A stretch of DNA of 25,981 nucleotides from 13-1-40CM-64-14 sp036393975 (GTDB lineage Bacteria; Sysuimicrobiota; Sysuimicrobiia; Sysuimicrobiales; Kaftiobacteriaceae). The stretch spans positions 1-25,981 of the forward strand of contig DASWFZ010000006.1 of assembly GCA_036393975.1 (NCBI GenBank), in the 5' to 3' direction. Position numbers and translations under genes: made by a program. Position 1 is the first letter of the stretch. Each line of letters begins with the position of its first letter. Of the stretch, positions 15,070 through 23,717 are shown in pieces. The notes beneath the pieces were generated by a model. The model made no database searches and was not told where the DNA came from. It saw only the letters and a program-made list of their open reading frames with translations.

Positions 15070-16781
15070 GACGGCTGGCCACTTTCCTCAGGCCCTACTG
15101 GGCGCAGTTTGCCGCCGGGTTGATCTCCGTGCTCCTGCTCACCGCGACGCAGTTGTTCGTGCCTCGGTACGCCGGGCTCACCGTCGATGCCATCATCCGC
15201 ACGAGAAGTCTGGAGGTGCTGAACACTGCAGCCCTCGTGGTTCTCGCGGCGTTGGGGCTGCGCAGCGTGCTGCTGTATGGTCAGTTGTACTTCGCTCTGT
15301 TCTTGGGCCATCGCGTGATCACCGACCTGCGGCAGTTGATCTTCCAGCGCGTCCAGCGCTGGTCGCTGGATCGCTTCGCCGGTTGGACCAGCGGCGACCT
15401 GATTTCCCGCAGCCTACAAGACACATCGGTTGTCCAAAACAATCTGTTAGTCGGACTCTTCGACCTCATCGGCACGGCGCTCACGGCTGTAGGCATCATC
15501 GTCATGCTGTTCGTCTTGCAGTGGCGACTGGCGGCGTTCACGCTCATCGTCATCCCCCTGTTGCTGGGCAGCGCGCGCATGTTCGGCCAGGAGATCCAGC
15601 GGGTTACCCAGCGGGCGCAAGAGCGCGTGGCGTGGTTGGCCTCGCTGCTGCGGCAGGCCTTCGGTGGCGCCCGCGTGATTCGGGCTTTTGTGCAAGAAGA
15701 ACGGGAAATCGGCAACTTCCTGAAAGAAAACGAACGCACCTTCCACGAGAACCTGCGCATCAGCCAGCTCATTGCGATCCAGGTGCCGATTGTTAGTTTC
15801 GCCACGGCGGTGGGGCTGGTCGCGGTGATGTGGCAGGGGGGCCACTTGGTCACAGCCGGCGTGATTAGTGCCGGCACGCTTGTCTCCTTTTTGGCCTATG
15901 CGGGAATCGCGGTGGAGCCTTTAGTGGCGCTCTCGCGACTGTATGCCGGCCTACGGCAGGGGCTGGGGGCGCTGGATCGCGTCATGGAAGTGCTCCGCGT
16001 GCCCGATGGGGTAACGGATACGCCCCACGCGATCACTGCCCCGCCATTTCGCGGAGAAGTGCGCTTTCGCAACGTCTCGTTTAGCTACGATCGCACGACC
16101 ACCATTCTGCACGACATCGGTCTGGCAGTCGGCGCGGGCGAGCGCATCGCCGTCGTCGGCTCTAGCGGCGCTGGCAAGTCGACGCTGGTGAACCTGATCC
16201 CTCGTTTCTATGATCCCACCGCCGGGGTTGTTGAAATCGACGGGAAAGATGCGCGCATGTTCACGCTGCGATCGTTGCGCCGACAAATCGGCTTGGTCCC
16301 ACAGGACACCGTGCTGTTCTTGGGGACCATTCGCGACAACATCGCATATGCGAAGCCTGAGGCCAGCGAAAATGAGGTCACCGCCGCGGCCGAAGTAGCC
16401 AACGCACATCCGTTCATCATGAGCCTGCCCGGGGGGTACAACACCCTGCTGGGCGAGGACGTGCAGCTGTCAGGTGGGCAGCGGCAACGACTCGCAATCG
16501 CCCGGGCTGTCCTCACTAATCCACGCATCATCATCTTGGATGAGGCCACCTCCGCCCTCGACGCGGAATCCGACCAGCTGATTCAGGAGGCACTGGACCG
16601 ACTGATGGTAGGCCGGACAACCTTCATCATCGCCCACCGCCTGTCCACGGTCCGCAAGGCCAACCGCATCGTCGTCCTCGAACGTGGCCGAATCGTCGAG
16701 CAGGGCCGTCACGATGACCTCATGGCGCTAGGAGGCACCTACGCCAAGCTCGCCGGGCTGCAGCTTGTAGAAACCGCGTGA
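15066..16781 (+). CDS. MsbA-like ABC transporter, fused permease and ATPase
   Basis: 571 residues, a type IV (exporter) half-transporter that works as a homodimer in the cytoplasmic membrane. Residues 1-300 carry about six membrane helices. The nucleotide-binding domain has Walker A GSSGAGKST (365-373), the Q-loop Gln413 in VPQD, signature LSGGQ (468-472), Walker B IIILDE (488-493) and switch His524. The overall build matches lipid flippases such as MsbA and related multidrug exporters. The start is the GTG at 15066, overlapping the LpxB-like gene stop by 4 bases. This coupling favours export of the lipid or glycolipid product of that enzyme. A drug exporter cannot be excluded from sequence alone. 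It converges with the next gene, with only 5 bases between them. Confidence 0.9.
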   Translation: MRRLATFLRPYWAQFAAGLISVLLLTATQLFVPRYAGLTVDAIIRTRSLEVLNTAALVVLAALGLRSVLLYGQLYFALFLGHRVITDLRQLIFQRVQRWSLDRFAGWTSGDLISRSLQDTSVVQNNLLVGLFDLIGTALTAVGIIVMLFVLQWRLAAFTLIVIPLLLGSARMFGQEIQRVTQRAQERVAWLASLLRQAFGGARVIRAFVQEEREIGNFLKENERTFHENLRISQLIAIQVPIVSFATAVGLVAVMWQGGHLVTAGVISAGTLVSFLAYAGIAVEPLVALSRLYAGLRQGLGALDRVMEVLRVPDGVTDTPHAITAPPFRGEVRFRNVSFSYDRTTTILHDIGLAVGAGERIAVVGSSGAGKSTLVNLIPRFYDPTAGVVEIDGKDARMFTLRSLRRQIGLVPQDTVLFLGTIRDNIAYAKPEASENEVTAAAEVANAHPFIMSLPGGYNTLLGEDVQLSGGQRQRLAIARAVLTNPRIIILDEATSALDAESDQLIQEALDRLMVGRTTFIIAHRLSTVRKANRIVVLERGRIVEQGRHDDLMALGGTYAKLAGLQLVETA

Positions 16782-16786
16782 TGATG

Positions 16787-17908
16787 TTATTCGCGCAGTT
16801 GCTGGCGCGAGGCTCGATCCAGCGTCGCTTGCAGCACCTGCTCCCATCGCAGAGCAATCGCGTCCCAGGCGTGGTGGGTAATCGCATAGTCATGCGCAGC
16901 CATCCGCATCTGCGCAAGGCGGTTCGGGTCGGAGAGTAGTTGCATCGTTGTGTCGACAAAACGGGCAGAGAAGTCTCCTCTCCCGGGCCATCCTTCGACC
17001 GCGATGCCACGACGGCCATCCGCGGCGAGCTCGGGCAATACTCCCAACGAACTGGTCACCGCAGGGGTACCTGCCGCCATCGATTCCAGCACGGCGATGC
17101 AGCCCGTCTCTTCCACCGTCGCTGGATACAGCATCAACGTGCTCTGCTGCAGTGAACGAACCAGGTCGGGCTTGGGGGCCCAGCCGTTCAAGGACACGCC
17201 GGGTGTCGCACAGCGCCTGAAGGCGTCGAGGGACTGGTAGGAGTACACGTGGAGTTCCGCTTCAGGGGACTGTGCACGAATGGCAGGAAAAATGTCTTCT
17301 AGAAGTGGGGCAAGGCCACGGTCAGGCACAGACGTGTGGACAAACCGCAGGGGGGAATGCGGAGCAGCAGACCCCGCAAACGCGTGCGAATCAATGCCGA
17401 CCGGAACGACCACGAGCTTGTCAGCTGGCACACGAAACAACCAACGGAAGACGTCGGCGAGGAAGGCGCTGATCACAATGATCCGGTCGACGCGCTGATG
17501 GAACAATGGCCCGGTGGCCCTCCTCCAGGCGATACTTAACTGGTACCCAACGCCTGAGCGCAGGGGTGCCATAGGCACCCCTTGGTAGTCATGGGACCAG
17601 AAAAGTCTGGCGCGTGCGCCGATGCCTGTCCGGACATCCTCCATGGCGCGGCAGATAACCAGTACATCCGGCGGCTTTGCACGCGCTGCGGAATGCCACT
17701 GTGAACCAGCGGCAGCATCGTAGTAGCGGACGCCGTCGTACACGCCGGCTTCCGCCCCACAGCGATTGATAACAACGACCTCGTGGCCGAGCCCCGCAAG
17801 TCCCTTGGCCACGTAGTAGAGAGCACTCTCACCGCCGCCGAGCGGTCGTCGAGCGACACTGGCAGGAGAAAATGGCATATGCCGGCGAGCCAGGAACCAG
17901 ACGCGCAT
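16787..17908 (-). CDS. Family 4 glycosyltransferase
   Basis: 373 residues, GT-B fold. The acceptor half begins MRVWFLARR and holds GGGESALYYVAKGLAGLGHEV (24-44), the usual GT4 glycine loop and helix. The donor half shows RIIVISAFLADVF, VVVPVGID (167-173), and the EX7E motif with Glu267 and Glu275 in EETGCIAVLESMAAGTP, which binds the nucleotide-sugar in a retaining mechanism. The start at 17908 is set by GGGGAGGA about 8 bases upstream. The frame is open to 18361, but that part is the antisense of the divergent GT2 gene. Likely role: a cytoplasmic step of surface-glycan assembly; the sugar is unknown. Confidence 0.88.
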   Translation of the reverse strand: MRVWFLARRHMPFSPASVARRPLGGGESALYYVAKGLAGLGHEVVVINRCGAEAGVYDGVRYYDAAAGSQWHSAARAKPPDVLVICRAMEDVRTGIGARARLFWSHDYQGVPMAPLRSGVGYQLSIAWRRATGPLFHQRVDRIIVISAFLADVFRWLFRVPADKLVVVPVGIDSHAFAGSAAPHSPLRFVHTSVPDRGLAPLLEDIFPAIRAQSPEAELHVYSYQSLDAFRRCATPGVSLNGWAPKPDLVRSLQQSTLMLYPATVEETGCIAVLESMAAGTPAVTSSLGVLPELAADGRRGIAVEGWPGRGDFSARFVDTTMQLLSDPNRLAQMRMAAHDYAITHHAWDAIALRWEQVLQATLDRASRQQLRE

Positions 17909-17968
17909 TCTCGTGTCCTCCCCGGGATGGTAGCATGGGACCGTGCAGAGGGGAAAGCGCGTCCGCCC

Positions 17969-18877
17969 ATGGATCTGAGCGTTGTCATCCCCACCTACAA
18001 TCAGGCCGATCTCCTCAAAGAGAGTCTGCGGTCCCTCGTGGATCAGATACTGTCCCACGGGGCCTACGAGATCGTCGTCGTGGATGATGGCTCCACCGAT
18101 CACACAGCAACCGTGCTCCGCGAGTTTGGACCACCCGTGCGGGTCGTGCGGTTGCCTACCAATCGTGGCCGCAGTGCCGCCCGCAATGCAGGGATCCGGG
18201 CTGCGGCTGCACCGCTGGTTGCCTTGGTCGATAGTGACATCATCGTCCGCCGCGATTTCCTCAGTACCCACCTGGAGGCGCACCGTCGACACGGAGACGG
18301 GATCCTCTCGCGAGGCCCGGTCATCGACGTTTCTGACGTGGCCACAGCGCGAAACGGCCAACTACCACAGCTGGTGAGTTCACCGGCGTATCTGACGACC
18401 GCGAATGCCGCGCTGGCGAAAGATGCGCTCCTGCGGGCCGGACTGTTCGACGAACACTTCCCGGGCTATGGCTGGGAAGATTTTGACCTGGGGATGCGGC
18501 TTAAGCGCCTGGGCATCAAGCGAGTCTTCTGCCGTCAGGCAGTCGCCTTCCACGTGGACCCGAATCAGGATCGAACCGACAGAATGGGAGACTTACTAGC
18601 GAAAGAGGCGGCGAGGGCGGCAAGCGCCGCATACTTCTATCGCAAGCACCCCACTTTGGAGGTCCGCTTGCTCATCCAGGCCACCCGGCTGCATCGGGTC
18701 CTGTACTGGCTGCAGACCGGCTTCGGTCGGATCACCCCCGACAACGTAGGGCAGATCGCCGCGACCCTGCGTCGCACAGGGCGCTCAGGGCTGGCTCGGA
18801 TCCTCGTGCGCGGCGTGCTCAACCGCGCCTATCTGCAGGCCCTCGAATCCGCGCTCATCCATCGTGGCCGAAGTTAA
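17969..18877 (+). CDS. Family 2 glycosyltransferase
   Basis: 302 residues. The GT2 catalytic domain shows LSVVIPTYNQ (3-12), IVVVDDGSTD (35-44), NRGRSAARNAG for the nucleotide, DSD (88-90) as the metal-binding triad, and GYGWEDFDLGMRLKRLG holding the probable catalytic acid pair. The start is the ATG at 17969, where homology begins; the frame continues upstream to 17783 but overlaps the divergent GT4 gene. No strong ribosome-binding site lies at the usual distance (GAGGGG is about 16 bases off). The 60-base divergent gap must hold both promoters, yet none is clear. Its 3' end overlaps the next gene by 14 bases, so the two are probably co-translated. Confidence 0.87.
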   Translation: MDLSVVIPTYNQADLLKESLRSLVDQILSHGAYEIVVVDDGSTDHTATVLREFGPPVRVVRLPTNRGRSAARNAGIRAAAAPLVALVDSDIIVRRDFLSTHLEAHRRHGDGILSRGPVIDVSDVATARNGQLPQLVSSPAYLTTANAALAKDALLRAGLFDEHFPGYGWEDFDLGMRLKRLGIKRVFCRQAVAFHVDPNQDRTDRMGDLLAKEAARAASAAYFYRKHPTLEVRLLIQATRLHRVLYWLQTGFGRITPDNVGQIAATLRRTGRSGLARILVRGVLNRAYLQALESALIHRGRS

Positions 18878-20036
18878 CCGTCCCCAAAGCGCAGGCGCAC
18901 GTCGCCCGTCGGTGCTGATCGTCAGCAACGGCCATGGCGAAGATGCGGTCGGGATGGCACTCGCAGACCACTTGGCGCCGGAGGCCGCGATCACGGCTTT
19001 CCCTCTGGTTGGAGTCGGCGGCGCCTACCGTGGGGTCGAGTTGTTGGAGCCCCGTCAGACACTGCCATCCGGGGGGTTTGCCCTGCGGGGGGCGTGGCGA
19101 GCGTTGATGGACGACCTGCGCTCAGGCGCCGTGAGGCGGTGGCTGGCGCAACGGGCCACGCTTCGAGACCAGCAAGGACGCCACCGCGTTATCGTCGCTA
19201 TCGGTGACGTATACGGGCTGTGGATGGCCGCGGCGGCTGGCAGGCCCGTGGTGTTCATCGCGACAGCCAAATCGCAGCATAACGAGCCGCATCGCGCCCT
19301 CGAACGCGCGCAACTGCGGAGTTTGGCGCAGGTGATTTTCACCCGCGATGAACTCACCGCGCAGACCCTGCGTCGTGCGGGCTTACCTGCCCGTTACGTG
19401 GGCAACCCGTTAATGGATACCATCGGAGCGGTGCAGACCTCTCTGAAAGCCGACCCAACTCAACCGACAGTGGTAATCCTGCCGGGCAGCCGAGTTGACG
19501 CGGACGTCAACCTCGGACCTCTGTTGAGTATGTGTGCGCAGATCGGTGCGCGCCAACGCGTCCACTTCATCTGCGCCCTCGCTCCTACGATAGACCTCGC
19601 GCGGGTCAGGGCTGCCGCATCTGCGACGGGCTGGGAGATTGACGGAGATGGACTCCGCCGCGACGGGGTCACGGTGACACTCACTCCCGTGTTCGGGGAC
19701 GCTATTCGCGCCGCCGATGTGATAGTAGGTCTTGCGGGTACGGCCAACGAGCAGGCGGCCGGACTGGGTAAGCCTGTGGTCACATTCGTAGGCCCGGGGG
19801 CGCAGGTCTCACCCCAGTTTGTGGCGTTACAACAGCGCCTGCTGGGGGAAGCCCTCATCGTGGCCCAGGGCTGGCAGGATGCGGCGGAAGCCGTAGTGAG
19901 GCTGCTAGGGAATCCCGGAGAGCGCGCGGCCCGCGGAGCCACCGGTCGTGAACGGATGGGCGAACCTGGGGCCGTCCCTCGTATTGCACACGCAGTACTC
20001 GATCTGGTGAATCGCCCTACCGACTCCCGGACCTGA
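18864..20036 (+). CDS. Lipid-A-disaccharide synthase-related protein (TIGR03492 type)
   Basis: 390 residues. It resembles the LpxB-related family described mainly from cyanobacteria and Deinococcus relatives. Visible: VLIVSNGHGEDAVG (17-30), the family's hallmark opening; AIGDVYGLWMA; RYVGNPLMD; VVILPGSR; and GLAGTANEQAAGLGKPVV, the donor-site loop matching LpxB's GTATLE region. It likely transfers a sugar to a lipid or isoprenoid-type acceptor at the membrane, but no substrate has been shown for this group as far as I know. The start is a GTG at 18864 overlapping the GT2 stop by 14 bases; a later GTG near 18912 is possible. It is distinct from the 13828-15069 protein, so the genome has at least two LpxB-type enzymes. 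Confidence 0.78.
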   Translation: MAEVNRPQSAGARRPSVLIVSNGHGEDAVGMALADHLAPEAAITAFPLVGVGGAYRGVELLEPRQTLPSGGFALRGAWRALMDDLRSGAVRRWLAQRATLRDQQGRHRVIVAIGDVYGLWMAAAAGRPVVFIATAKSQHNEPHRALERAQLRSLAQVIFTRDELTAQTLRRAGLPARYVGNPLMDTIGAVQTSLKADPTQPTVVILPGSRVDADVNLGPLLSMCAQIGARQRVHFICALAPTIDLARVRAAASATGWEIDGDGLRRDGVTVTLTPVFGDAIRAADVIVGLAGTANEQAAGLGKPVVTFVGPGAQVSPQFVALQQRLLGEALIVAQGWQDAAEAVVRLLGNPGERAARGATGRERMGEPGAVPRIAHAVLDLVNRPTDSRT

Positions 20037-20204
20037 GGCCGCACAAGAAGAGCTCGCTGCCGGACACGCGCGTATGCGATTGCCGCTCCACGCCTGCATT
20101 CGACATCTGATTGTGTCACCGGCTACGAGGCCCTCCCCGCCGCCCGTACAAGACTGGCACCCGATCTCCCGCAATCCATAAGTGAGTTACCATCCCCGCG
20201 CCAC

Positions 20205-20227
20205 GTCTCTAGATAAGCGTTAGAGAC
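20205..20227. promoter_or_regulatory. Perfect inverted repeat upstream of ohr, candidate operator
   Basis: GTCTCTA (20205-20211) and TAGAGAC (20221-20227) are a perfect 7-base inverted repeat with a 9-base spacer, the size of a MarR- or TetR-type operator. It lies about 95 bases before the ohr start in a 284-base gap (20037-20320) with no gene. An AT-rich stretch follows (20245-20285), with a weak -35-like TTGAGG at 20245-20250 and no good -10. It could instead be a weak hairpin ending the preceding operon. Confidence 0.4.
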
Positions 20228-20320
20228 CAAGCACGCGCCTAGCGTTGAGGTGGAATATTAACGGCTTTAGCTCAGTTAACTTGTCGGAGTATCGAAGAGA
20301 AAGTGGAGGCGATGGTTAGG

Positions 20321-20758
20321 ATGTCAGTCACGGCTCCAGTTCGAGTACTCTACACTGCTGAGGCCACCGCAGTCGGCGGTCGTGCAGGCCATTCGCGCAC
20401 GTCTGACGGCAAGGTGGATGTGGATTTGGCCATTCCGACCGAGATGGGTGGCCCGGGGGGTCCGGGCACAAACCCTGAGCAACTGTTCGCCGCTGGGTAC
20501 GCGGCCTGCTTTCAGAGCTCACTTGACGGTGTGGCACGCCGGGAGAAACTCTCGGTAGCCGGCTCTACAGTCACAGCACGGGTCGGGATCGGGCCGATCG
20601 GCGATGCTCGGTGGGGCCTCACCGTTCAGCTGCTAGTCCACGCGCCGTCGATCCCAGACCGCGCGGTCCTAGAGGCCCTGGTGGCACGAGCGCACGAGGT
20701 CTGCCCGTACTCCAATGCTACCCGCGGCAATATCCCGGTTGAGTTAACCGTTGTATAA
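20321..20758 (+). CDS. ohr: Organic hydroperoxide resistance protein
   Basis: 145 residues, Ohr branch of the OsmC superfamily. Ohr is a homodimeric cytoplasmic thiol peroxidase that reduces organic and fatty-acid hydroperoxides using lipoyl-protein electrons. The catalytic pair is Cys63 (YAACFQSS) and Cys128 (EVCPYSNATRGN), with Arg21 (GGRAGH) and Glu53 (TNPEQLF) in the usual activating positions. NPEQLFAAGYAACF and the SNATRGNI ending are diagnostic of Ohr rather than OsmC. I start at the ATG at 20321, aligning with family N-termini (VRVLYTAEATAVGGR); GGAGG lies 11 bases upstream. A GTG at 20303 and an ATG at 20312 open the same frame. It is followed by lon after 25 bases, probably in one operon. 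Confidence 0.93.
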   Translation: MSVTAPVRVLYTAEATAVGGRAGHSRTSDGKVDVDLAIPTEMGGPGGPGTNPEQLFAAGYAACFQSSLDGVARREKLSVAGSTVTARVGIGPIGDARWGLTVQLLVHAPSIPDRAVLEALVARAHEVCPYSNATRGNIPVELTVV

Positions 20759-20783
20759 GAAGGAATCCGTTGCATAGGAGAGC

Positions 20784-23213
20784 ATGATGAGCCCAAGACG
20801 TGGAGTAGCTCAACCCAAGACGCCGGTGGTCCCCCTCCTTCCGATGACCAATGGGGTGGTCCTCCCCGGCATGGTCGTTTCCGTCAAGCTTGAGACCAGC
20901 ACCGCGCGAAACGCGATCGCGGCGGCTCGAGCTGCAGACTCTACCCTTCTCCTTGTTCCCACCATCGATGGGCAGCCAACGGCGATCGGCACGCTCGCCA
21001 CGGTGGAGGAAACCGCACGGCTCCGCTCGGGGGCCGACGTGCTCGTGGTCCGAGGAGTACAGAGGGCGCGCCTTGGCACGAAGGTCGCCGACACCGAGGA
21101 TGTCGTGTGGGTTCAAGTCGAACCGATCGACGACCCCGCGCCAGCCTCTGAGCGCGCGCAGCAACTGGCCCGCGAGTACCGTGCGACCGTCGAGAACATC
21201 GTCGAGGCTCGGGGCGTTCCGCAAGTCGCGGAGATGCTCCGCGCAATCACCGACCCGGGGGCATTAGCCGACCTGGCCGGGTATTCGCCGGATCTGTCCT
21301 TCGAACAGAAAGTGCAGATCTTGCAGACCCTCGACGTCGAGCAGCGCCTGGAGTTAGTCACGGAGTGGGCCAAGCGGACGCTCGCGGATCTGGAGCTGAG
21401 AGAGAAGATCGGCCGCGACGTAGCGGAGGGCATCGACAAGCGCCAGCGCGAGTTCCTCCTCCGCGAGCAGATGGAAGCGATCCGCAAGGAACTCGGGGAG
21501 TCGGAGGACAGCAGCTCCCCCATCAAGGAGTTCCGCGCGAAGATCGCCAGCGCCGGCATGCCAGATGTGGCCCGCCAGGAGGCAGAACGCGAGCTGGGCC
21601 GCCTGGAGCGGACTTCTCCACAGTCCCCCGAGTACGGGTGGATCCGCACGTACTTGGACTGGATAACCGAGATCCCTTGGAGTAAGCGAACCGACGACAA
21701 CCTCAACATCACCGATGCTCGGCGGATTCTGAACGAGGACCACACGGGCTTGAAGGACGTCAAGGAACGGATCGTCGAGTACCTCTCGGTGCGGAGACTG
21801 CGCAAGGAGCGGGGTCTGACGGAAGCCGACACCACGGCCAAACGTGGCTCCGGTGCCATCCTTACGCTGATCGGTCCTCCGGGCGTGGGCAAGACGTCGC
21901 TGGGCGAGTCAGTGGCCCGCGCACTTGGCCGGAAGTTTGGTCGCATCGCGTTGGGTGGCATTCACGACGAGGCCGAGATCCGTGGACACCGTCGGACGTA
22001 CGTAGGTGCGTTGCCGGGACGGATCGTCCGGGCTCTGAAAGACGCGGGCACGAAAAACCCCGTCCTGATGCTCGACGAGATCGATAAAGTCGGCGCGGAT
22101 TGGCGGGGTGACCCGTCAAGCGCACTGCTGGAGGTACTGGATCCGGCTCAAAACCACACGTTCCGTGACCACTACTTGGGAGTGGACCTGGACCTCTCGG
22201 AGGTACTGTTTATTGCCACTGGTAACGTGGCCGAGACAGTCCCCGCTCCACTGCTCGACCGCATGGAAGTGATCCGGATTGACGGGTACACTGACGACGA
22301 GAAGGTGGCCATCGCGCGAGATCACCTGGTGCCCCGCCAGTTCGAGCGCAACGGCCTGCGGCGTGAGGAAGTGGTCCTCCCCGATGAGGCCCTCCGGCAG
22401 ATCGTGGCCGATTATACGCGCGAGGCGGGAGTTCGCAACCTGGAACGCGAAATCGGCAAGGTCCTCCGGAAGGTAGCGACCAAGATCGCTGCGGGCGAGG
22501 CAGCTGCGCCTGTCAGCGTAAGCCCGAGCGACCTTGTAGCCTACCTCGGCCGGCCCAAGTTCTTCTTCGAAGCCGCGGAGCGCACGAGTGTCCCGGGCGT
22601 GGCGACCGGCCTGGCGGTGACGGAGGCGGGCGGCGATGTGCTGTTCGTCGAGGCCGCTGCCATGGAACATCCTGAGGGGAATGGAGCGGGGGAGCCGGGT
22701 CTCATCCTCACCGGACAACTCGGCGACGTCATGAAGGAATCGGCGCAGATTGCGCTCTCGTACGTGGACTCACACGCGTCTGCACTCGGCATCGACCCAT
22801 TGAAGCTCCGCGGCCGGTTTCACGTCCACGTGCCGGCCGGGGCTGTTCCTAAAGACGGCCCTAGCGCGGGCGTCACCCTAACCACCGCCCTGGTCTCTCT
22901 ACTGTCCGGGCGACCGGTGAAGGCGACCGTCGGGATGACCGGAGAAGTCACGCTGCAAGGACGTGTCCTGCCGATCGGCGGCGTGAAGCAAAAGGTCCTA
23001 GCGGCGCACCGGGCGGGGCTGAAAGAAGTGATTCTGCCCAAGCGCAACGAGCGCGACCTGGACGACGTGCCTAAGGAGGTCCGCGACGAGATGACGTTCC
23101 ACGTGGCTGACACGATCGACCAGGTGTTGGCGTTTGCTCTCGAGCCGAAGCTCACCGCGTCTGGCGAGCGCAACGGACAGATGCCACGCGAAGGCGTACC
23201 TGTAGGAGCCTAG
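20784..23213 (+). CDS. lon: ATP-dependent Lon protease
   Basis: 809 residues. Lon degrades damaged and regulatory proteins in the cytoplasm as a hexameric ring. Domains in order: N-terminal substrate-binding LON domain (VPLLPMTNGVVLPGM onward, about 15-205), a coiled-coil linker, AAA+ ATPase with Walker A GPPGVGKT (364-371) and Walker B VLMLDE (427-432), then the S16 protease domain. The catalytic dyad is Ser694 in PKDGPSAG and Lys737 in GGVKQKVLAAHRAG, 43 residues apart as in the Escherichia coli enzyme (679/722). Two ATGs abut (20784, 20787), and AGGAG is better spaced for the second. It lies between two OsmC-superfamily genes, which suggests shared expression under oxidative stress. Confidence 0.96.
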   Translation: MMSPRRGVAQPKTPVVPLLPMTNGVVLPGMVVSVKLETSTARNAIAAARAADSTLLLVPTIDGQPTAIGTLATVEETARLRSGADVLVVRGVQRARLGTKVADTEDVVWVQVEPIDDPAPASERAQQLAREYRATVENIVEARGVPQVAEMLRAITDPGALADLAGYSPDLSFEQKVQILQTLDVEQRLELVTEWAKRTLADLELREKIGRDVAEGIDKRQREFLLREQMEAIRKELGESEDSSSPIKEFRAKIASAGMPDVARQEAERELGRLERTSPQSPEYGWIRTYLDWITEIPWSKRTDDNLNITDARRILNEDHTGLKDVKERIVEYLSVRRLRKERGLTEADTTAKRGSGAILTLIGPPGVGKTSLGESVARALGRKFGRIALGGIHDEAEIRGHRRTYVGALPGRIVRALKDAGTKNPVLMLDEIDKVGADWRGDPSSALLEVLDPAQNHTFRDHYLGVDLDLSEVLFIATGNVAETVPAPLLDRMEVIRIDGYTDDEKVAIARDHLVPRQFERNGLRREEVVLPDEALRQIVADYTREAGVRNLEREIGKVLRKVATKIAAGEAAAPVSVSPSDLVAYLGRPKFFFEAAERTSVPGVATGLAVTEAGGDVLFVEAAAMEHPEGNGAGEPGLILTGQLGDVMKESAQIALSYVDSHASALGIDPLKLRGRFHVHVPAGAVPKDGPSAGVTLTTALVSLLSGRPVKATVGMTGEVTLQGRVLPIGGVKQKVLAAHRAGLKEVILPKRNERDLDDVPKEVRDEMTFHVADTIDQVLAFALEPKLTASGERNGQMPREGVPVGA

Positions 23214-23216
23214 GCC

Positions 23217-23648
23217 ATGGTCACAGCGACCTGGGTTCCACCCATGCAGTTTGCGGGCACCGCCCCGCGCGGGGCCCCGGTCGTTATTGATGCGACTCCA
23301 GACGATGGGGGTTTGGGCACAAGCCCCACACCCATGGAGAACCTTCTCCTCTCCCTGGCCGCATGCACGGGAATGGACGTCGTTTCCATCCTACGCAAGA
23401 AGCGGATCAAGCTCGAGGATCTACGCATCGATGTGACAGGAGAGCGTGCTGCGACTCATCCCCGGATCTTTACAAGCATCCACCTGCATTACACGATGCG
23501 GGGACTCGGTCTTAGCACCGAGTCGGCACGAAAGGCCGTGGATCTATCTCTCGACAAATACTGCTCCGTCGCCGGGATGCTTAAGCGGGCAGCGAAGATC
23601 ACCTACGACATCCACATGCCAGCGGAGACGACCGAGGTCGCATCATGA
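23217..23648 (+). CDS. OsmC-family protein (YhfA-like)
   Basis: 143 residues. OsmC-superfamily proteins are small dimeric thiol peroxidases; this one belongs with the OsmC/YhfA side rather than Ohr. Both redox cysteines are present: Cys50 in LSLAACTGMD and Cys116 in KYCSVAGML, with Glu41 (TPMENLLLSLAAC) in the activating position. It starts with an ATG 3 bases after the lon stop, preceded by AGGAG at 8 bases, so it is cotranscribed with lon. The physiological substrate of YhfA-type proteins is not well defined. Having it in the same unit as Ohr means two differently specialised peroxidases flank lon. Confidence 0.9.
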   Translation: MVTATWVPPMQFAGTAPRGAPVVIDATPDDGGLGTSPTPMENLLLSLAACTGMDVVSILRKKRIKLEDLRIDVTGERAATHPRIFTSIHLHYTMRGLGLSTESARKAVDLSLDKYCSVAGMLKRAAKITYDIHMPAETTEVAS

Positions 23649-23717
23649 GAGGATCGACTCACGCACGATAGTGCGGGGACACGACAAATCATGCTGCCTT
23701 CAGATGGAGACACAGAA

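Noticed and set aside
14457..15311. 284-codon minus-strand open frame across the LpxB-like/MsbA-like junction
   Set aside because: Low-complexity Arg/Ser-rich translation, opposite two well-supported coupled genes.
17909..18361. 150-residue N-terminal extension of the GT4 gene
   Set aside because: It is antisense to the well-supported GT2 gene, and a strong ribosome-binding site marks the start at 17908.
20263..20300. A tRNA-like start (GGCTTTAGCTCAGTT) and, just before it, an anticodon-arm-like GATAAGCG segment
   Set aside because: The D-arm words are there, but no acceptor stem, T-arm (GGTTCGA) or correct spacing follows, and the dyad loop is 9 bases, not 7.
21113..21961. 282-codon minus-strand open frame opposite lon
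   Set aside because: Ser/Arg-rich shadow of the lon coding strand without any motif.
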